A stretch of 64,000 nucleotides of DNA from Rhyacophila brunnea (GCA_022495005.1 JAGYXB010001996.1:248001-312000), one strand, 5' to 3'; counted from the first letter of the stretch, positions 46,218-58,197 are shown. Program-made: numbers and translations. The notes: generated by a model from the letters alone, not told the origin.

Positions 46218-47208
46218 TAATGTTTTTATATAGTTAGTAAATACTATGTTTCTACTTATTATTTTTTTTTTAAATTTTGATGAATATGTGTTAATAAATT
46301 TACTTTTTAGTATTATTTAAAATTTAGTATTTCATCATGTACATATTCAGAACACACTTGGCGCCCCAATTGTTAATATTATTATCACCTACAAAGCTTG
46401 CTTATTTAACATCTCTTACATTCTACTTAAATCCATTTTTATTATATTCTATAAAGGTGTTCAAGATTCACTGATAGTCAGATCCACGTAACAGCGCGAT
46501 CACACGCCTTGATATTAAGAGACACTTAGTTAATCCTTGCTTCTACCGATTTAGCATTTTTTCCTATTTCTCACACATCTGCTTTACTTGTATTTCTTTA
46601 CCAACATGAATAGGTACAACTTTTAACATGACAGTACCTATATTCAATATTGAATAAAATAATAAAAAAATATATTTATTTACTTATGACCTACGGAATT
46701 CTAGTTAGAGCTTTGATGTTCCGCGGGTAAAAAAAGGTCGCCGAGCACTGATTTACGCAATTAAAGTACTGCACAGTGCGCATGTGCGTATAAAATAACC
46801 CGATACCATATCATTAGGTTGTGTTTAAGTATTCCTCATATTATTATTAAGATGTCCTCTTTTTGGATTGTCAGACGTTATAACGTTAGCACCGGGCTCT
46901 GTAGGCGTTCGCCGAGCTCATTACTCTTGGGTGCGGAAGCCTAGGGCCGCCACGATTGTTTCAACGGCCGCCTATTAATAATGCCCACCTCTTGATTACG
47001 AATAATAATATTTCAATCGGAATTATAAAAAATGACTTTAAATAATAATATCAACACACGAATGATACAGTTTTTTTCCCCGGCCAATATCGATACTAGA
47101 AATCCAATACCACGGGGTATTTGGAAATTTTAACCTGTACCTACAACTATTTAACCTGTTTCTACTATCAATTTTACAAAGGCCGAATGCGTTTGACGCG
47201 TCAGATCA
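46218..47208. other. Unassigned sequence
   Basis: 46,860-47,000 is less AT-rich and contains GGAAGCCTAGGGCCGCC, a word like those in the neighbouring hAT-type element, but no ends are found. No gene is supported. Confidence 0.4.
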
Positions 47209-47314
47209 CGCTTGTGCAGTGACGTCCCTAGACAAAATGCCGCCCCTAGGCAGTACAAAAAAGCCGCCACATTTATTTATACAGTACTTTTTATCAACCT
47301 TTCATGACTCCAAT

Positions 47315-50300
47315 CAGTGGCGGCTCTAGCATATTTTAGTAAGTGGGGTCACATGGCGTGAAATATCATATGAAATACATATTATATGTATACCTAATTA
47401 ATGTCAATCAAAACGTATATTCTATTTTTATTAATATTTTGAATTCTAACATTAATTGTGTGTACTTAAGTGATTTATTTTGTATAGTAGCTGTTGCTTC
47501 AGATTCTATAAATAATTCAAAGAAAACATACCTTTTGTAGCTATTACTTCATCTTCATATGCCTCCTGTGTCCGAAAGAGTCTTATAATTAAATTCTACT
47601 CTTCTATTTTTTAGTTTGGCGAACCGGTCAATCACTTTGTTGTTGAAATCAGGAACGGACTTGATGAATTCGTCTTCTATTGATAACATGGAAAGCGCAT
47701 TCAGCCGTTCCTCACCGATTGTATTTCTTGAAGATGTTTTTATACGTTTCAGCGTCGAAAAACACCTTTCTGATTCTGAAGTCGTCATTGGGATCGTGAT
47801 AATAATTTCTAAAAGTTTGGTGACTTCAGTAAATATCTCTTTTACATTATTCTCGTCCAATGACGCTAAGAGAGAAGCGGCGGATTTTACATCACTAGTG
47901 AGTTCGTCATGTCCATACAGAATTTGTAATTCTGTTCTTAATTTATTTTTAAGTAGAAATGGATAATATTTAACCGCTATATCAAAATCTTTATCGGGAA
48001 ATTTTTTTGAAAAATCTTTGAAAAATCTCACATCCACCAATCTTGCAGCGGTAAGATGGTCAGTATTCGAAAATCTATCGCTGACATGCACAACAATGAC
48101 ATCGCATGCTTCTTTCATCACGCGCTTCAAATCACTAGCGGAAAAATTTCTTTTACATGTTAAATCAGCGTAGAGGTCTCCCAATTCATCCGTTTTCTCT
48201 CTTATTTTTAATATGGCTGCTTTAAAGTGTGTTATAGCTAAGTTTGCTGAAATATTATCTATGGAAACTTTTTGAAGTTTTTGAAATAAAATGTCAACTT
48301 CCGGCATAACTTGCGCGAAAAATGAAAGAAGACAGCAGAATAACCTATCGTATAAAAGATTTAAGAGTCCACATGCTTCACTTAAAGTTACTGCATCCCA
48401 CCCTGGATCTTCTTGAAATTTCAAAAAACACTCCCGCATCTCATTCAAATTTTCATAAACAGTGTTTATCATACGCCCAGAAAAATTCCACCTTGTTGCG
48501 CTAGGTCTTGGCATCCTCTGGTTCACAACATTGTCTAATAAACAGGTGCGTTTCGTGGACACTGAGAAAAATGATGAGAAGCCAGAAATATTACCGAAGA
48601 ATATTTTTAGTTCCTTGTGTGTTTTCGAACACAGTTGCTGCATTACAAGGTTCAATTGATGAGCGTAGCAATGCACAAAATGTGCGTATGGGAAATCAAC
48701 CTTAATCTGTGCCTGTACACCATTTAAATTTCCTTTCATTACTGCCGCCCCGTCATAAGTTTGAGCTATCAATTTCTCGCGATTGATTCCACATTCACTC
48801 AGTACTGACTTTATTTCTGCTGTCAGGCCACTGGCCGATTTATCCACTAGTTTAGAATACTGCACAAATCGTTCAGTAACAGTCCCAAGTTTAGTAATAT
48901 ACCTTAATATTATAACCAACTGTGCTTTACAAGAAACATCGGTTGTTTCATCCGCTTGGATTGAAACAAAATTCGTGGTAGATATCTCCTCTTTGAGGAG
49001 TTCTCTATATAAATCGTACATGCAGTCCAAAAGCTCATTTTGAATTGTTTTTGAAGTCCCTTTAAATGACGGCGAATTTTCGTAATAGTTTTTTAATATT
49101 ACATCATCTTCACATAGTAACTGGAACACTGAGCGAAACACTCCCGGCTTCAAGGATTCGGAAGTCTCATCGCGGCCACGGATTCCAATTTCGCACGAAC
49201 CACAAAGTCTTAACACAGAAATTATTTTTGAAAGTACATATCTATTTTTGTCAACTTCTTGATTATGGCGTTGAATATTACGCCTATATACACTGTCTAA
49301 TTTTTCAACAATGTTTGATTTACCAAAAAGTTTTAATGTCACAGCATTTTTCATGTGAGACGACGAAGTTTCGTGTGAAGTTAGCCTCTCTGATAAATGT
49401 TTTAAATCTGAATAACCAGATTGAGCCCAAACAGTTTCACCACCAAAAATTAAACAGGGAAAACAAAATAGTCTTTTTAAGGATACACTTGCAGTCAACC
49501 ACGTTTTTTTAGTAAACCATTCCGATTTAAATGTCAATTTTTTTTTTGGTTTCACTAGTTCATTCACAATAACTAAATCACTAGGTTGGTGAGCTCCTAA
49601 TCGTTTCACTTCTAGTTTATCTTCAAATGTCAATGTACTGAACTTATATTTCAATAAATAATCCACCTCATTCATCATAGTACCTACGTAATATTATTTA
49701 TCAAAATTATTTTAGTAACGTGAGATGAAAACTATCTACAAATTTCAAAAATCAAATCTTAATCAAACTTCACAATACTAATAGAGAGTATGTATTAACA
49801 ATTATAATTTAAAACTTATTTAAATAGATGGATGACCGTTAATCACTGACGTCTGACTGGCAAACTAAAACAACTTGTGACAGGATATGCGCCGACCAAC
49901 AAGATATTATAATAATAATAATATGTACGTCAACTTTTACCTAGGTACTAACATTTTTTATGTAGGAGTGGGTATTTCTAGTGGCGACCCCTAGCCAGCA
50001 CCAATACATGTACAGCTAAACGTGCATATGACGTGCTTGATGCTCTACACAGTCTCATAATTGCATTGCTTGCATAAATATTTGTTTTGATTTGACGGGG
50101 TCCATTCCAGACGGTCCCGGCTACAAGGGAACTCGGAAAGTTCTCAGAACTGTGACCCGACATTATCGTTGTACGTACCTGCTACGTAGATAGACTGAAG
50201 CATTAACAGGGTTGCGCCACGAAACAAGAATTAGGGATGGGTAAACAGTGCAAATAAAATATATACTTAATTAATTTATACAAAATCAATGTATTATGGT

Positions 50301-50400
50301 AGGAACGTATAACATGAATATCAATTGAATATTGATTATAGAATGACGATGAGGGGACCGGGGTCTGTCCCCTAGGTACCCAAAAGAAGAGCCGCCCCTG
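47315..50400 (-). mobile_element. Complete hAT transposon (3,086 bp) with intact transposase
   Basis: The ends are CAGTGGCGGCTCT (47,315) and the inverse AGAGCCGCCCCTG (ending 50,400), one mismatch in 13. The flanking 8-mers ACTCCAAT (47,307-47,314 and 50,401-50,408) are identical, and the empty site is visible in the related copy at 52,620-52,630 (GAGTCCAAT). One uninterrupted transposase gene lies on the minus strand. Full length, matched ends, perfect duplication and an open frame suggest recent insertion and possible activity. Confidence 0.93.
47555..49678 (-). CDS. hAT-family transposase, ZMYM1/DUF4371-like
   Basis: Cut-and-paste transposase, 707 residues, acting in the nucleus on the terminal repeats at 47,315 and 50,400. 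A TTF-type zinc-finger-like region spans about residues 50-112 (W54, W60, CFPCLIF at 72-78, HLSERLTSHETSSSH at 94-108). A DUF4371-like RNase-H core follows: QADETTDVS with the first catalytic Asp at 243, TYDGAAVMKG with Asp 309, and the hAT motif CYAH at 337-340. RW lies at 396-397. The C-terminal dimerisation (hATC) region is at 620-670, with TSESERCFSTLKRIKTSSRN containing the candidate catalytic Glu (635 or 637). Length fits the family. The start is the first of two adjacent Met codons. No frameshift or stop is present. Introns seem unnecessary. Confidence 0.93.
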   Translation of the reverse strand: MMNEVDYLLKYKFSTLTFEDKLEVKRLGAHQPSDLVIVNELVKPKKKLTFKSEWFTKKTWLTASVSLKRLFCFPCLIFGGETVWAQSGYSDLKHLSERLTSHETSSSHMKNAVTLKLFGKSNIVEKLDSVYRRNIQRHNQEVDKNRYVLSKIISVLRLCGSCEIGIRGRDETSESLKPGVFRSVFQLLCEDDVILKNYYENSPSFKGTSKTIQNELLDCMYDLYRELLKEEISTTNFVSIQADETTDVSCKAQLVIILRYITKLGTVTERFVQYSKLVDKSASGLTAEIKSVLSECGINREKLIAQTYDGAAVMKGNLNGVQAQIKVDFPYAHFVHCYAHQLNLVMQQLCSKTHKELKIFFGNISGFSSFFSVSTKRTCLLDNVVNQRMPRPSATRWNFSGRMINTVYENLNEMRECFLKFQEDPGWDAVTLSEACGLLNLLYDRLFCCLLSFFAQVMPEVDILFQKLQKVSIDNISANLAITHFKAAILKIREKTDELGDLYADLTCKRNFSASDLKRVMKEACDVIVVHVSDRFSNTDHLTAARLVDVRFFKDFSKKFPDKDFDIAVKYYPFLLKNKLRTELQILYGHDELTSDVKSAASLLASLDENNVKEIFTEVTKLLEIIITIPMTTSESERCFSTLKRIKTSSRNTIGEERLNALSMLSIEDEFIKSVPDFNNKVIDRFAKLKNRRVEFNYKTLSDTGGI

Positions 50401-50854
50401 ACTCCAATATCTAAGAATTGTATTGTATGGATACATTACTAACAAGATATAGGTACCTATACTACTAAATCTAACTTAAATGCCATCTCTATTTCAATAA
50501 ACAATATTACAGATAGGTACATATAAAAATACACCTGACAACTTCCATAACTCGCGAGTGACTGTGTAGAACGTGACGTGCAAGGACAACGGAAGTAAAC
50601 TAGACATTGAGAACCCGACAAAAAAATAAAGTTCTGTTGAAAATTGTATAGTACTTATCTAATTAATAGTTATATTTTGTTTCCAACCAGTGAGCTGAGT
50701 TTTTTAATGGAAAAATATTTCCGTTATTACTAAGTTTAGGTAGCTTTCTATATATATATCTAATGATTCTCCTCGATTTGCCGCCCTTTGAGTAACTGCC
50801 GCCCTCAAGCGACGCTCAATATGCCTACCTTCACAGGACGTCTCTGCGCTTGTG

Positions 50855-51151
50855 TATTTTAATAAGGTTCAGTTCAGCGTAAAGATAGATGGTGAAAGTG
50901 CTCTATGGCCAAAGATGTTGAAGATAATCGTCATCTATGATGAATGTTGATACTAAATTAATATCAATAGTGCTCATGTAAACATATATAATAAACTAGG
51001 TATTTATTTTATTCAACGAATAAGAAAGACACCAGCTTTGAGAATGTAACATTCTATATATTGAACATACATAATTTGAAAACCTTTCACACTAGAAAAT
51101 TCTTTTTAGAAAAAAAAATACGACACATAATAAATAGTTTATTAAATTTAA
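50855..51151. other. Unassigned sequence
   Basis: AT-rich, with no feature visible. Confidence 0.5.
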
Positions 51152-51155
51152 TTAA

Positions 51156-51608
51156 GGGGGGACGTGCGCGCCGCGTAGGTCAAAATGGAACTTTTATGGT
51201 ATTTTCAAAGCATGATCCTGGACATTCCTAAACGTTGTAGATAATTTATTTATACAATATTGAAGCCTTATTATTATTTTAATCATTGGATGACTGCATA
51301 AAGTATTTTTATTACATAAAATAGTATTCTTTTAAACCTCTCGATCTAATGTTTTAGAATATAGTCATATTTCAGTACATCCATGTGCAGTGGTGTTAAG
51401 ATTTTTTACATTTATTAATTTTTAAACGCATTTATAAAACCATTAGTAAAACTTATTTTGACATTATTATAGTGAAATATTTACGATAAAAAATTATATT
51501 GATAATCTCTGTGATCCCAAATTTGACAAGAATTAGGCATTAGTCCAGGATCATGCTTTAAAAATACCATAAAGGCTCCATTTTGACGTACGCGGAGCAC
51601 GTGGGCCG
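51156..51608. mobile_element. TTAA-foldback family A, short deletion form (453 bp)
   Basis: Begins GGGGGGACGTGCGCGCCGCG and ends TACGCGGAGCACGTGGGCCG, with TTAA on both sides (51,152-51,155 and 51,609-51,612). The left arm is kept for about 380 bp (through GATCCCAAATTTGACAAGAA). The centre and most of the right arm are deleted, leaving only about 65 bp of right end. It is a miniature derivative, which shows that the termini alone were retained. The end bases differ from the complete copies, so it is a subfamily. Confidence 0.8.
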
Positions 51609-51612
51609 TTAA

Positions 51613-52536
51613 AGTCTAAATACGTTATAAAAACTAAACAATAGAGTGATACGTGACGCGATATTTTGGTGTCTGAAATTTGTTGCTTGCGACACCCGCT
51701 ATATTATTAAAACTAAAATGTCATATTATAACATATTCGACGTGTTGCAGTCGAGACGAGTTTAGATGTGCGATTAAAATAACATTTTTTTTATTGTGTG
51801 TTCTGATTGAATCTCGTAAGTCACTACTTTCTTATGGCTTGTAACTACTACAGCTACACCATAATACTATATTAGCTGTATTTTACTGAAACCTGAGTAT
51901 CGGTTGTTAAAAGTTTAAGTAAACAGTTTATTGCGTTTGCGTTGGAAACTATTGACATGTTGATGATTGGCCTCATGAACCATAATCATAATTTCATTGG
52001 CTGGAAGCTGGATCGATTTCTCACATGTTCCGTAATCTTAGTCTGTTATGACTAGGCAGGGCCGCGCTAAGGAAGGTTGTTGCCAGGACATATAAAAATG
52101 ATAAAATAATCAGGAATAAATTTACGAAAAAAAAATTACATTTCAAATTATAAACTTTATGGCTCCATTTTTATTTTGCGCACATATGCGCCGTTTGCCG
52201 TAGGTACTACAGAAATATTATTATTCTTTGTATGGTATAGTTCGCCAGGAAAATGTATTATTAGGAAAGCAATACAATTTTAAGAAAAAAACAGATAATC
52301 GTTTCATGAATAGTAAAAACATCACCTGTAGTGCATTTTTCATTTTTATTGTGTGTACCTACTTATATGTACACACAATAAAAATGATATCTATATGTAT
52401 AGGTGGTGTCAATAAATTCATATCCTTTTACGTTAAAATTATTTGCATACGACTTCGAACAAAACATGTTTAACCATCGGAGATTTAATTAGATAATTAT
52501 TTATTTATTTAGAAAAAAGTATTATGGCATAACAGC
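51613..52536. other. Unassigned AT-rich sequence
   Basis: A 26-bp local inverted repeat near 52,340-52,390 (TTTTTATTGTGTGTACCTAC and inverse) is noted. No gene is supported. Confidence 0.45.
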
Positions 52537-52880
52537 CAGTGATGTCCCTAGATAAAATGCCGCCCTTAGGCAGCGCCAAAACGCCGCTCAATTTTTTAGA
52601 CAGTATTTTTATCATCCTTTCATGAGTCCAATATCTAAGAAATGTGTTGTATAGATAGATACATCACTAACAAAATATCAGACTACAATTATTCGCAAAT
52701 CTGCACGTGTCGTCTCTGGTCACCAAAGACGTCGAAAGGCAACGGAAGTAAACTAGATATCACGAACCCGATAAAACCAGTGAGCTGATTTTTTAATGGA
52801 AATATATTTTGGTTATTATGTACCTACTAAGTTTTGGTAGCTACCTATTTCTATATATATATTCCAAATGATTCTCCTCC
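52537..52880 (+). repeat. Outer hAT-type element, second copy (right end lost)
   Basis: Starts CAGTGATGTCCCTAGATAAA and follows 47,217-47,314 plus 50,401-50,780 continuously: GCCGCCCTTAGGCAGCG, TTTCATGAGTCCAATATCTA, AACGGAAGTAAACTAGATAT, CCAGTGAGCTGATTTTTTAA. It stops at ATGATTCTCCTC. It is the empty-site reference for the hAT insertion. The expected right terminus is absent. Confidence 0.8.
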
Positions 52881-55189
52881 AAATGAGGTCCATGAATTTT
52901 GTAATCTGTCAATGGTTACTGAATACAGGTAAACGTAATATTAATAGTTAGTAGGTACTTATGTAGGTACAAGTTTTGTATTATGTAAGGGGTGATTTGT
53001 TTGTTACTTCCCGGGCGGAAGAATACGTTGATACGCTACTGCTGATGGCTAATAATTGTTTCTCGTAAATATGTTAATATTAACTACACCCGTGGAGGTC
53101 CGTGTCATTCACTTAGAAGCGAAATTACTAATTTATCTTGTCAAGATATTATCATTAATCTACATCCATGGGTCGCGGGCAGTCTTGCTGATTGTCATTC
53201 ACGAAAATACAGATAGGGTTAGAAAATAAGCTAGGTGACAGAAAAAAATTTATATCTGGAATTTAGAACTAACATTTCAAACAACAATATAATAACTAGG
53301 TATGTCATAACAATTAACATAGTTTTTATAAGAAAAAAATGTATTCTACAACGACCATAATATTATGTTTATAGAAAATAAATGGTTTAATGATCCAGCT
53401 TTGTTATGAATAGTTTTAAGCTGTCAAGATATATGCTAATTTAAAAAATGCTATGTTGGCAATGGTGGTCGCGGGATTCGTATTATCAGCTGGCCAAAAT
53501 GCACGTTGTTTACAGTGTTGCCAACTGTCATTGACAAAAACATTCAAGATGGAGTACGAAAACAAGCTATTTGGCAGGAAAAAACGCTAGATTTTGTTAA
53601 CATAAAATTGAAAGTAAATTTACTCATTCTACCAAAACTATAAAGCCGTGAATGTTCCTATCGTTCCAAGTGTTAAATTATGTTGTTTTATTTCTCACGC
53701 AAGGTACCGGCCTACCTGCATTAAGTAGGCATCTGATTCTGTCAGAAATTTATGCGCGTGAAAATAAATAAACTAAATATTTAGAGCGCATTTTCAGCAA
53801 ACTTAAGCTGTTGGAGGCATCAAAAAATGCTAGTAAAAACGCCACAAGCTAGATGCGTTTTTTGCAAGCATGCGTATCGAAAAATGCTAAATCTGGCAAG
53901 AAAATGCTAAATTGGCAATGCTGGTTATTTATTTGATTCAATACAAGGAAATAACAGTTTTAGACGAACCACTGTAAAGATTTTTCATGTCAAATCGGAT
54001 AATCATAATAAATATAAGTTCCACTTAGCTTATTTGCTTCGCTCTTGTTGAGATGAAATTAAGACGTCAATTTTGGAGATACCTACATGAATAAAAAAGT
54101 ATTTAAAAAATCGACTTGCAAGAAAGATATTGAAGAGTCGTTAGGTAAGATTTAGCTTGAAATACTATTAGTATTCTAAAGGTAACAATCATCAGGAATG
54201 TTTCCGTTCGGGAAGACTTAAAACATCACCTTTTACCGGCATCAACTCTTAATAATCTTTTGTAAGAGCTCAATTAACCGGCTTGAATTATTTCCACACA
54301 AGTAGTCACGCCATAATTTTTAAATACCACCTCATAGATTGATATATCCTATGACTTTTTGTGAGTGTTTCATTTATCTGTTTGTTTATTTTTAACTGAG
54401 TCGTCCGGTCAAAAAGACGGGAGATTTGTCGTTTTTTTACTCCATTTTTTTGTAGGCAAATAAAAAGCTAGCAGACAGAAAGAAAGGCAAAAACGTCCGT
54501 GTATAAATCTTGCAATTAAATTTAAAGCCAGTTTTACAAACTTCATAATTCTTAGACCGTTAAAACAAGAATATATTATTTCAAATAAGAGTTTTCGACT
54601 GATCAATAAATATATTATTAATGTTTAGCGACCAATGAATTTAGAAAACGGTCAAGGGATCGCCATTATTTGTGTAAATTTATTAGAATATGACGTGATC
54701 GTAATAGATTTTTGGATTATTATAATACTAAAATATTAAGATGATACATCAGTGAAACGGAAAATAATTTCAACTATAGGCGCGACGAAATTTTGACTCA
54801 CTGGCATTCGGAGGGAGAACGTCGAGCTGGGGATACGTCAATTTGTTTCGTGATGGCGACGGGGGTATTAATTCTTAAATCGTGTAAAGATGACTAAAAA
54901 CGTTACCCATTTAAATGAAAAAGAAAACATGTTAATGAATATATTATTATTGTTACTAATAGAACATACGTTAAAGTGCCCACCACCACCCGTCATATAT
55001 GCACAACCGTGGATATGCACGGCCGCTTTCTATGACGCTTATAAACAGAACATCAAATGGACGCATGTTGGATTTATATGACAAATTATATTTCGATCGG
55101 CATGCGTCATTTGCACCCGCGACCCGCAATCCGCGCATCGCCTAGCCACGATCTTTTTAGACCATGCCTCAACTGAGGTATAGCCTTAA
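52881..55189. other. Unassigned sequence
   Basis: A direct echo GCTA..TTGGCAATG occurs at about 53,448-53,465 and 53,910-53,925, perhaps the ends of an old element of about 480 bp. Several short frames exist, none recognised. No RNA gene is seen. Confidence 0.4.
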
Positions 55190-56060
55190 TATACTACTAT
55201 AGGTACTATAATATTAAAACGCTGTTTTTCAAAAATACTAATTGATTATTCTTTACTTATGCCAGTAGCGAAGGGTGGAAGTAGGTTGATGGATGATCCG
55301 CCATAAATAGTGCACATTAAACTTTGTTTCTCATACGTATTTGTTTTTATTTAACTAAGACTAAAATAAATTTACAGATGGTGTTGGTTAGTTTTTAAAA
55401 ATCAATTAAATCATGCCTAACCAAACCATAATAGTTTTGGTATATTTTGGGTGATACGACAAAAATTTTCACACTTTTTCATTCATACTTATTTGTTGTC
55501 GTTGGATTGAGAACACATATTACATATATTATTGGTTCATTTTTTTATTTGCATTAAGCCCTGCCTAAAGCAAACTATGATAGATAAAAAATACTATTCA
55601 ATCTATAAAATATCCAAAGTTATGTATGTTTTAATTGCATAATTTTAGATATTTTATATATCGACGAAAGTTTTTTTTTACTATTATCTGTTATGGCTTG
55701 GTTTTCGCAGGGTTTAACTGAATTTAAAAAAAAACTAACAAACAATATCTACACATTTAACAGCCTACACCCACCCTTCGCCACTGACTTATATGCTAAT
55801 ATCATTAATGTCCTGTGCGGGTGGGAAAGCCATGCGTTGTTCACAATCTAATGGGGTGGAAACTTAAGAAAGAAATATTAATGCCTTAGACTATAGATAC
55901 ATCATGAATACTAAATAATCATTGAAACCAGATTTTTTTTTTGACAACGGCGGTAACGGATTGTGATTGTTTGTGGATATATAATATTATAAATAATATG
56001 AATTACAAAGAATTTATTTGTAAGTACCTATACTTTTAAAATAAATACGCACCAATAATA
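55190..56060 (+). repeat. Repeat M, copy 1, split by a hAT-type MITE
   Basis: 55,200-55,262 (AACGCTGTTTTTCAAAAATA, TAATTGATTATTCTTTA) and 55,787-56,035 (TTAATGTCCTGTGCGGGTGG, ACGGATTGTGATTGTTTGTG, GAATTTATTTGTAAGTAC) align with 62,590-62,690 and 63,150-63,330. The MITE between them is absent from the second copy. Nothing coding is seen. Confidence 0.65.
55263..55786. mobile_element. hAT-type MITE, family B copy 4 (524 bp)
   Basis: The ends CAGTAGCGAAGGGTGGAAGT and CCACCCTTCGCCACTG are inverted. The left flank is ACTTATGC and the right flank ACTTATATGC, an 8-bp duplication with a later AT expansion. Comparison with 62,635-62,655 supports the insertion point. The internal arms (ATCCGCCATAAATAGTGCAC, AGATGGTGTTGGTTAG) match copies 1 and 2. 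No protein is encoded. Confidence 0.85.
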
Positions 56061-56154
56061 ATATATTATAGTAGGTAATGGATTCACATTAAAAGGATAA
56101 CTAAAATAGAATGGGAGACATTTTGAATGTGTTTACGTGGGGCACTTTACTTAA

Positions 56155-57515
56155 GGGGGTACATGCTCGTCGTAGGTCAAAATTGAGTTTTTTTGTATTT
56201 TCAAACCATGATCCTGGACATTCCTTAAACGTTGTAGATAATCTATTTATATAATTTTGAAGCCTTATTATCCTTTATAGGTATTTTAAACATTTGATGA
56301 CTGCATAAGTATTTTTATTACATAAAATAGTAGATATTCTTTTAAACCTCTCGCTCTAATGTTTTAGAATATAGTCATATTTCGGTACATAACTGTGCAG
56401 TGGTGTTAAGATTTTTTACATTTATTAATTTTGAAACGCATTTATAAAACCATTAGTATAATTTATTACGAGATAATTTTTGTAAAATATTCACGATAAA
56501 AAATTATATTGATAATCTCTGTGATCCCAAATTTGACAAGAATTAGGCATTATATTATTCAAAAAATCGGCAAGATTAACACATTTGAAGATAATTCTAA
56601 AGATACTAATTATAAGCTATGTCTTTGACCATTCAAGTTTGATAAACATCTTACGAATATTGATTGCTTTATAATAATTATTGACCTAATAATAAGGTAG
56701 TGTTTTTTTGAAATACGCCATTTCTTTTGGCATTCCCAAGTGGTTAAGCTACAACATACGGCCATAGCCATAAATTGACAAACTATAATTGAAGTAGGGA
56801 GTAAAATTATATTAACGCGCGTGTTTGAACATGTACCGTATAAAAAAAAGATTTTTATTTCAATTTGGTACATGTTCAAACACGCGCGTTAACATCATTT
56901 TACTCCCTAATTCAATTGTAGTTTGTCAAAACTGCTGGGAATGCCAAAAGAAATGGCGTATTTAAAAAAAACACTACCTTATTCTTAGGTCAATAATTAT
57001 TATAAAGCAATCATTATTCATAGGATGTTTATCACACTTGAATAGACAAAGACATAGCTTATAATGAGTATCTTTAGAATTATCGTCAAATGTGTTAATC
57101 TTGCCCATTTTTTGAATAATAAAATGCCTAATTATTGTCAAATTTGGGATCACAGAGATTATCAATATAATTTTTATGGTAAATATTTCACTATAATAAT
57201 GTCAATATAAATTATACTAATGGTTTTATAAATGCGCTTCAAAATTAATAAATGTAAAAAATCTTAACACCACTGCACATTCATGTACCGAAATATGACT
57301 ATATTCTAAAACATTAGAGCGAGAGGTTTAAAAGAATACTATTTTATGTAACAAAAATACTTTATGCAGTCATCAAATGTTTGAAATAAATATAAAAGAT
57401 AATAAGGCTTCAAAATTATATAAATAGATTATCTACAACGTTTAAGGAATGTCCAGGATCATGGTTTGAAAATACAAAAAAACTCAATTTTGACCTACGA
57501 CGAGCATGTCCCTCC
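56155..57515. mobile_element. TTAA-foldback family A, complete copy (1,361 bp)
   Basis: The ends are GGGGGTACATGCTCGTCGTA and CGACGAGCATGTCCCTCC. TTAA flanks both sides (56,151-56,154 and 57,516-57,519). The two long inverted arms meet at a central hairpin with GAACATGTACC and GGTACATGTTC around an A/T loop. It is close in sequence to 23,384-24,771. The right arm lacks about 40 bp (ATACGGCC..TTATGGC) near 56,925. It has no transposase. Confidence 0.85.
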
Positions 57516-57618
57516 TTAAGTATGGATTCGGTATAATATATCACTGTCAACTGTTGTACACTTCCAATTTGTAATTAATTCAATTCATATTTTTATATTA
57601 GTCGTCGAGTAAGTATCC

Positions 57619-57768
57619 CAGTAGCGAAGGTTGGAGGTAGGCTCTTGACTTTTTTCACTAAACTTTGTAAATCAAACGTATTTGTTTTCATTGAGCTAAG
57701 ACTACAATGTGTAGATTGTAATTGTTAAATTTTAAAAATCTATGAAATCCTGCCTAATCTAAAGGCTT
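57619..57768 (+). repeat. hAT-type MITE family B, left-end fragment
   Basis: CAGTAGCGAAGGTTGGAGGT continues through TTTGTTTTCATTGAGCTAAG and AAATCCTGCCTAA, like the left arm of family B. It breaks off where a different sequence (GGCTTGTTCGGACTGTTCC) begins. Confidence 0.6.
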
Positions 57769-58197
57769 GTTCGGACTGTTCCAGTGATTTAGTCGAGTAG
57801 CGAGTGATTTGGTAAAAAACCGTGTCTGAACAGACAAATTTAGTCGAGTAGTTTAGTAAAATGGTCAGTCCAGTCGATCCATTTTATTCTACTATTTCGG
57901 CCGAGTAGCGACCCCCACCACATCTCACTAAATATTAAACAAGCCATGAAACAAGTCTGAACGGGCGAGTTTATTAGTCGCCGATTGCCGTAGAAATGGC
58001 ACAGCGTGTGAGCGAAGATACTACTCGAAATAATATAACTTATAATAATTATACTTCAATGCGACAAACATTAAGATAACCGTCGCGATCGTGTGTTGAT
58101 AGATCCGTAGATAAATGGCAATATTTCACAGAAAGCTTGTTGTTATTGAGGATAAATAAATTATCTTATAAGTTATATTCATTCACACTATTTTTAC
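57769..58197. other. Unassigned sequence with repeated GTCGAGTAG words
   Basis: 57,780-57,985 holds TTAGTCGAGTAGCGAGTGAT, AATTTAGTCGAGTAG, CGGCCGAGTAGCG and TTTATTAGTCGCCG. TTGTTCGGACTGTTC near the start and CAAGTCTGAACGGGC later suggest a small decayed element. No gene is supported. Confidence 0.35.

Larger units (their letters stand above)
47217..50846. mobile_element. Outer hAT-type element, split by a younger hAT
   Basis: The ends are CAGTGACGTCCCTAG (47,217) and the inverse-like TCACAGGACGTCTCTG (ending 50,846). The flanks are identical 8-mers CGCTTGTG at 47,209-47,216 and 50,847-50,854. Without the internal 3,094 bases (younger hAT plus one duplication) the element would be about 540 bp and non-coding. 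Its interior (ATGCCGCCCCTAGGCAG, ACAACGGAAGTAAACTAGA, CCAGTGAGCTGA) recurs at 52,537-52,880 in uninterrupted form. Mobilisation required a hAT transposase in trans. Confidence 0.9.

Noticed and set aside
47616..49512. Several plus-strand frames of 60-148 codons
   Set aside because: All are opposite the 707-residue hAT transposase gene and lack any family pattern.
57778..57985. Complete small transposon around the GTCGAGTAG words
   Set aside because: Possible inverted words GTTCGGACT/AGTCTGAAC exist, but arms and duplication could not be defined.
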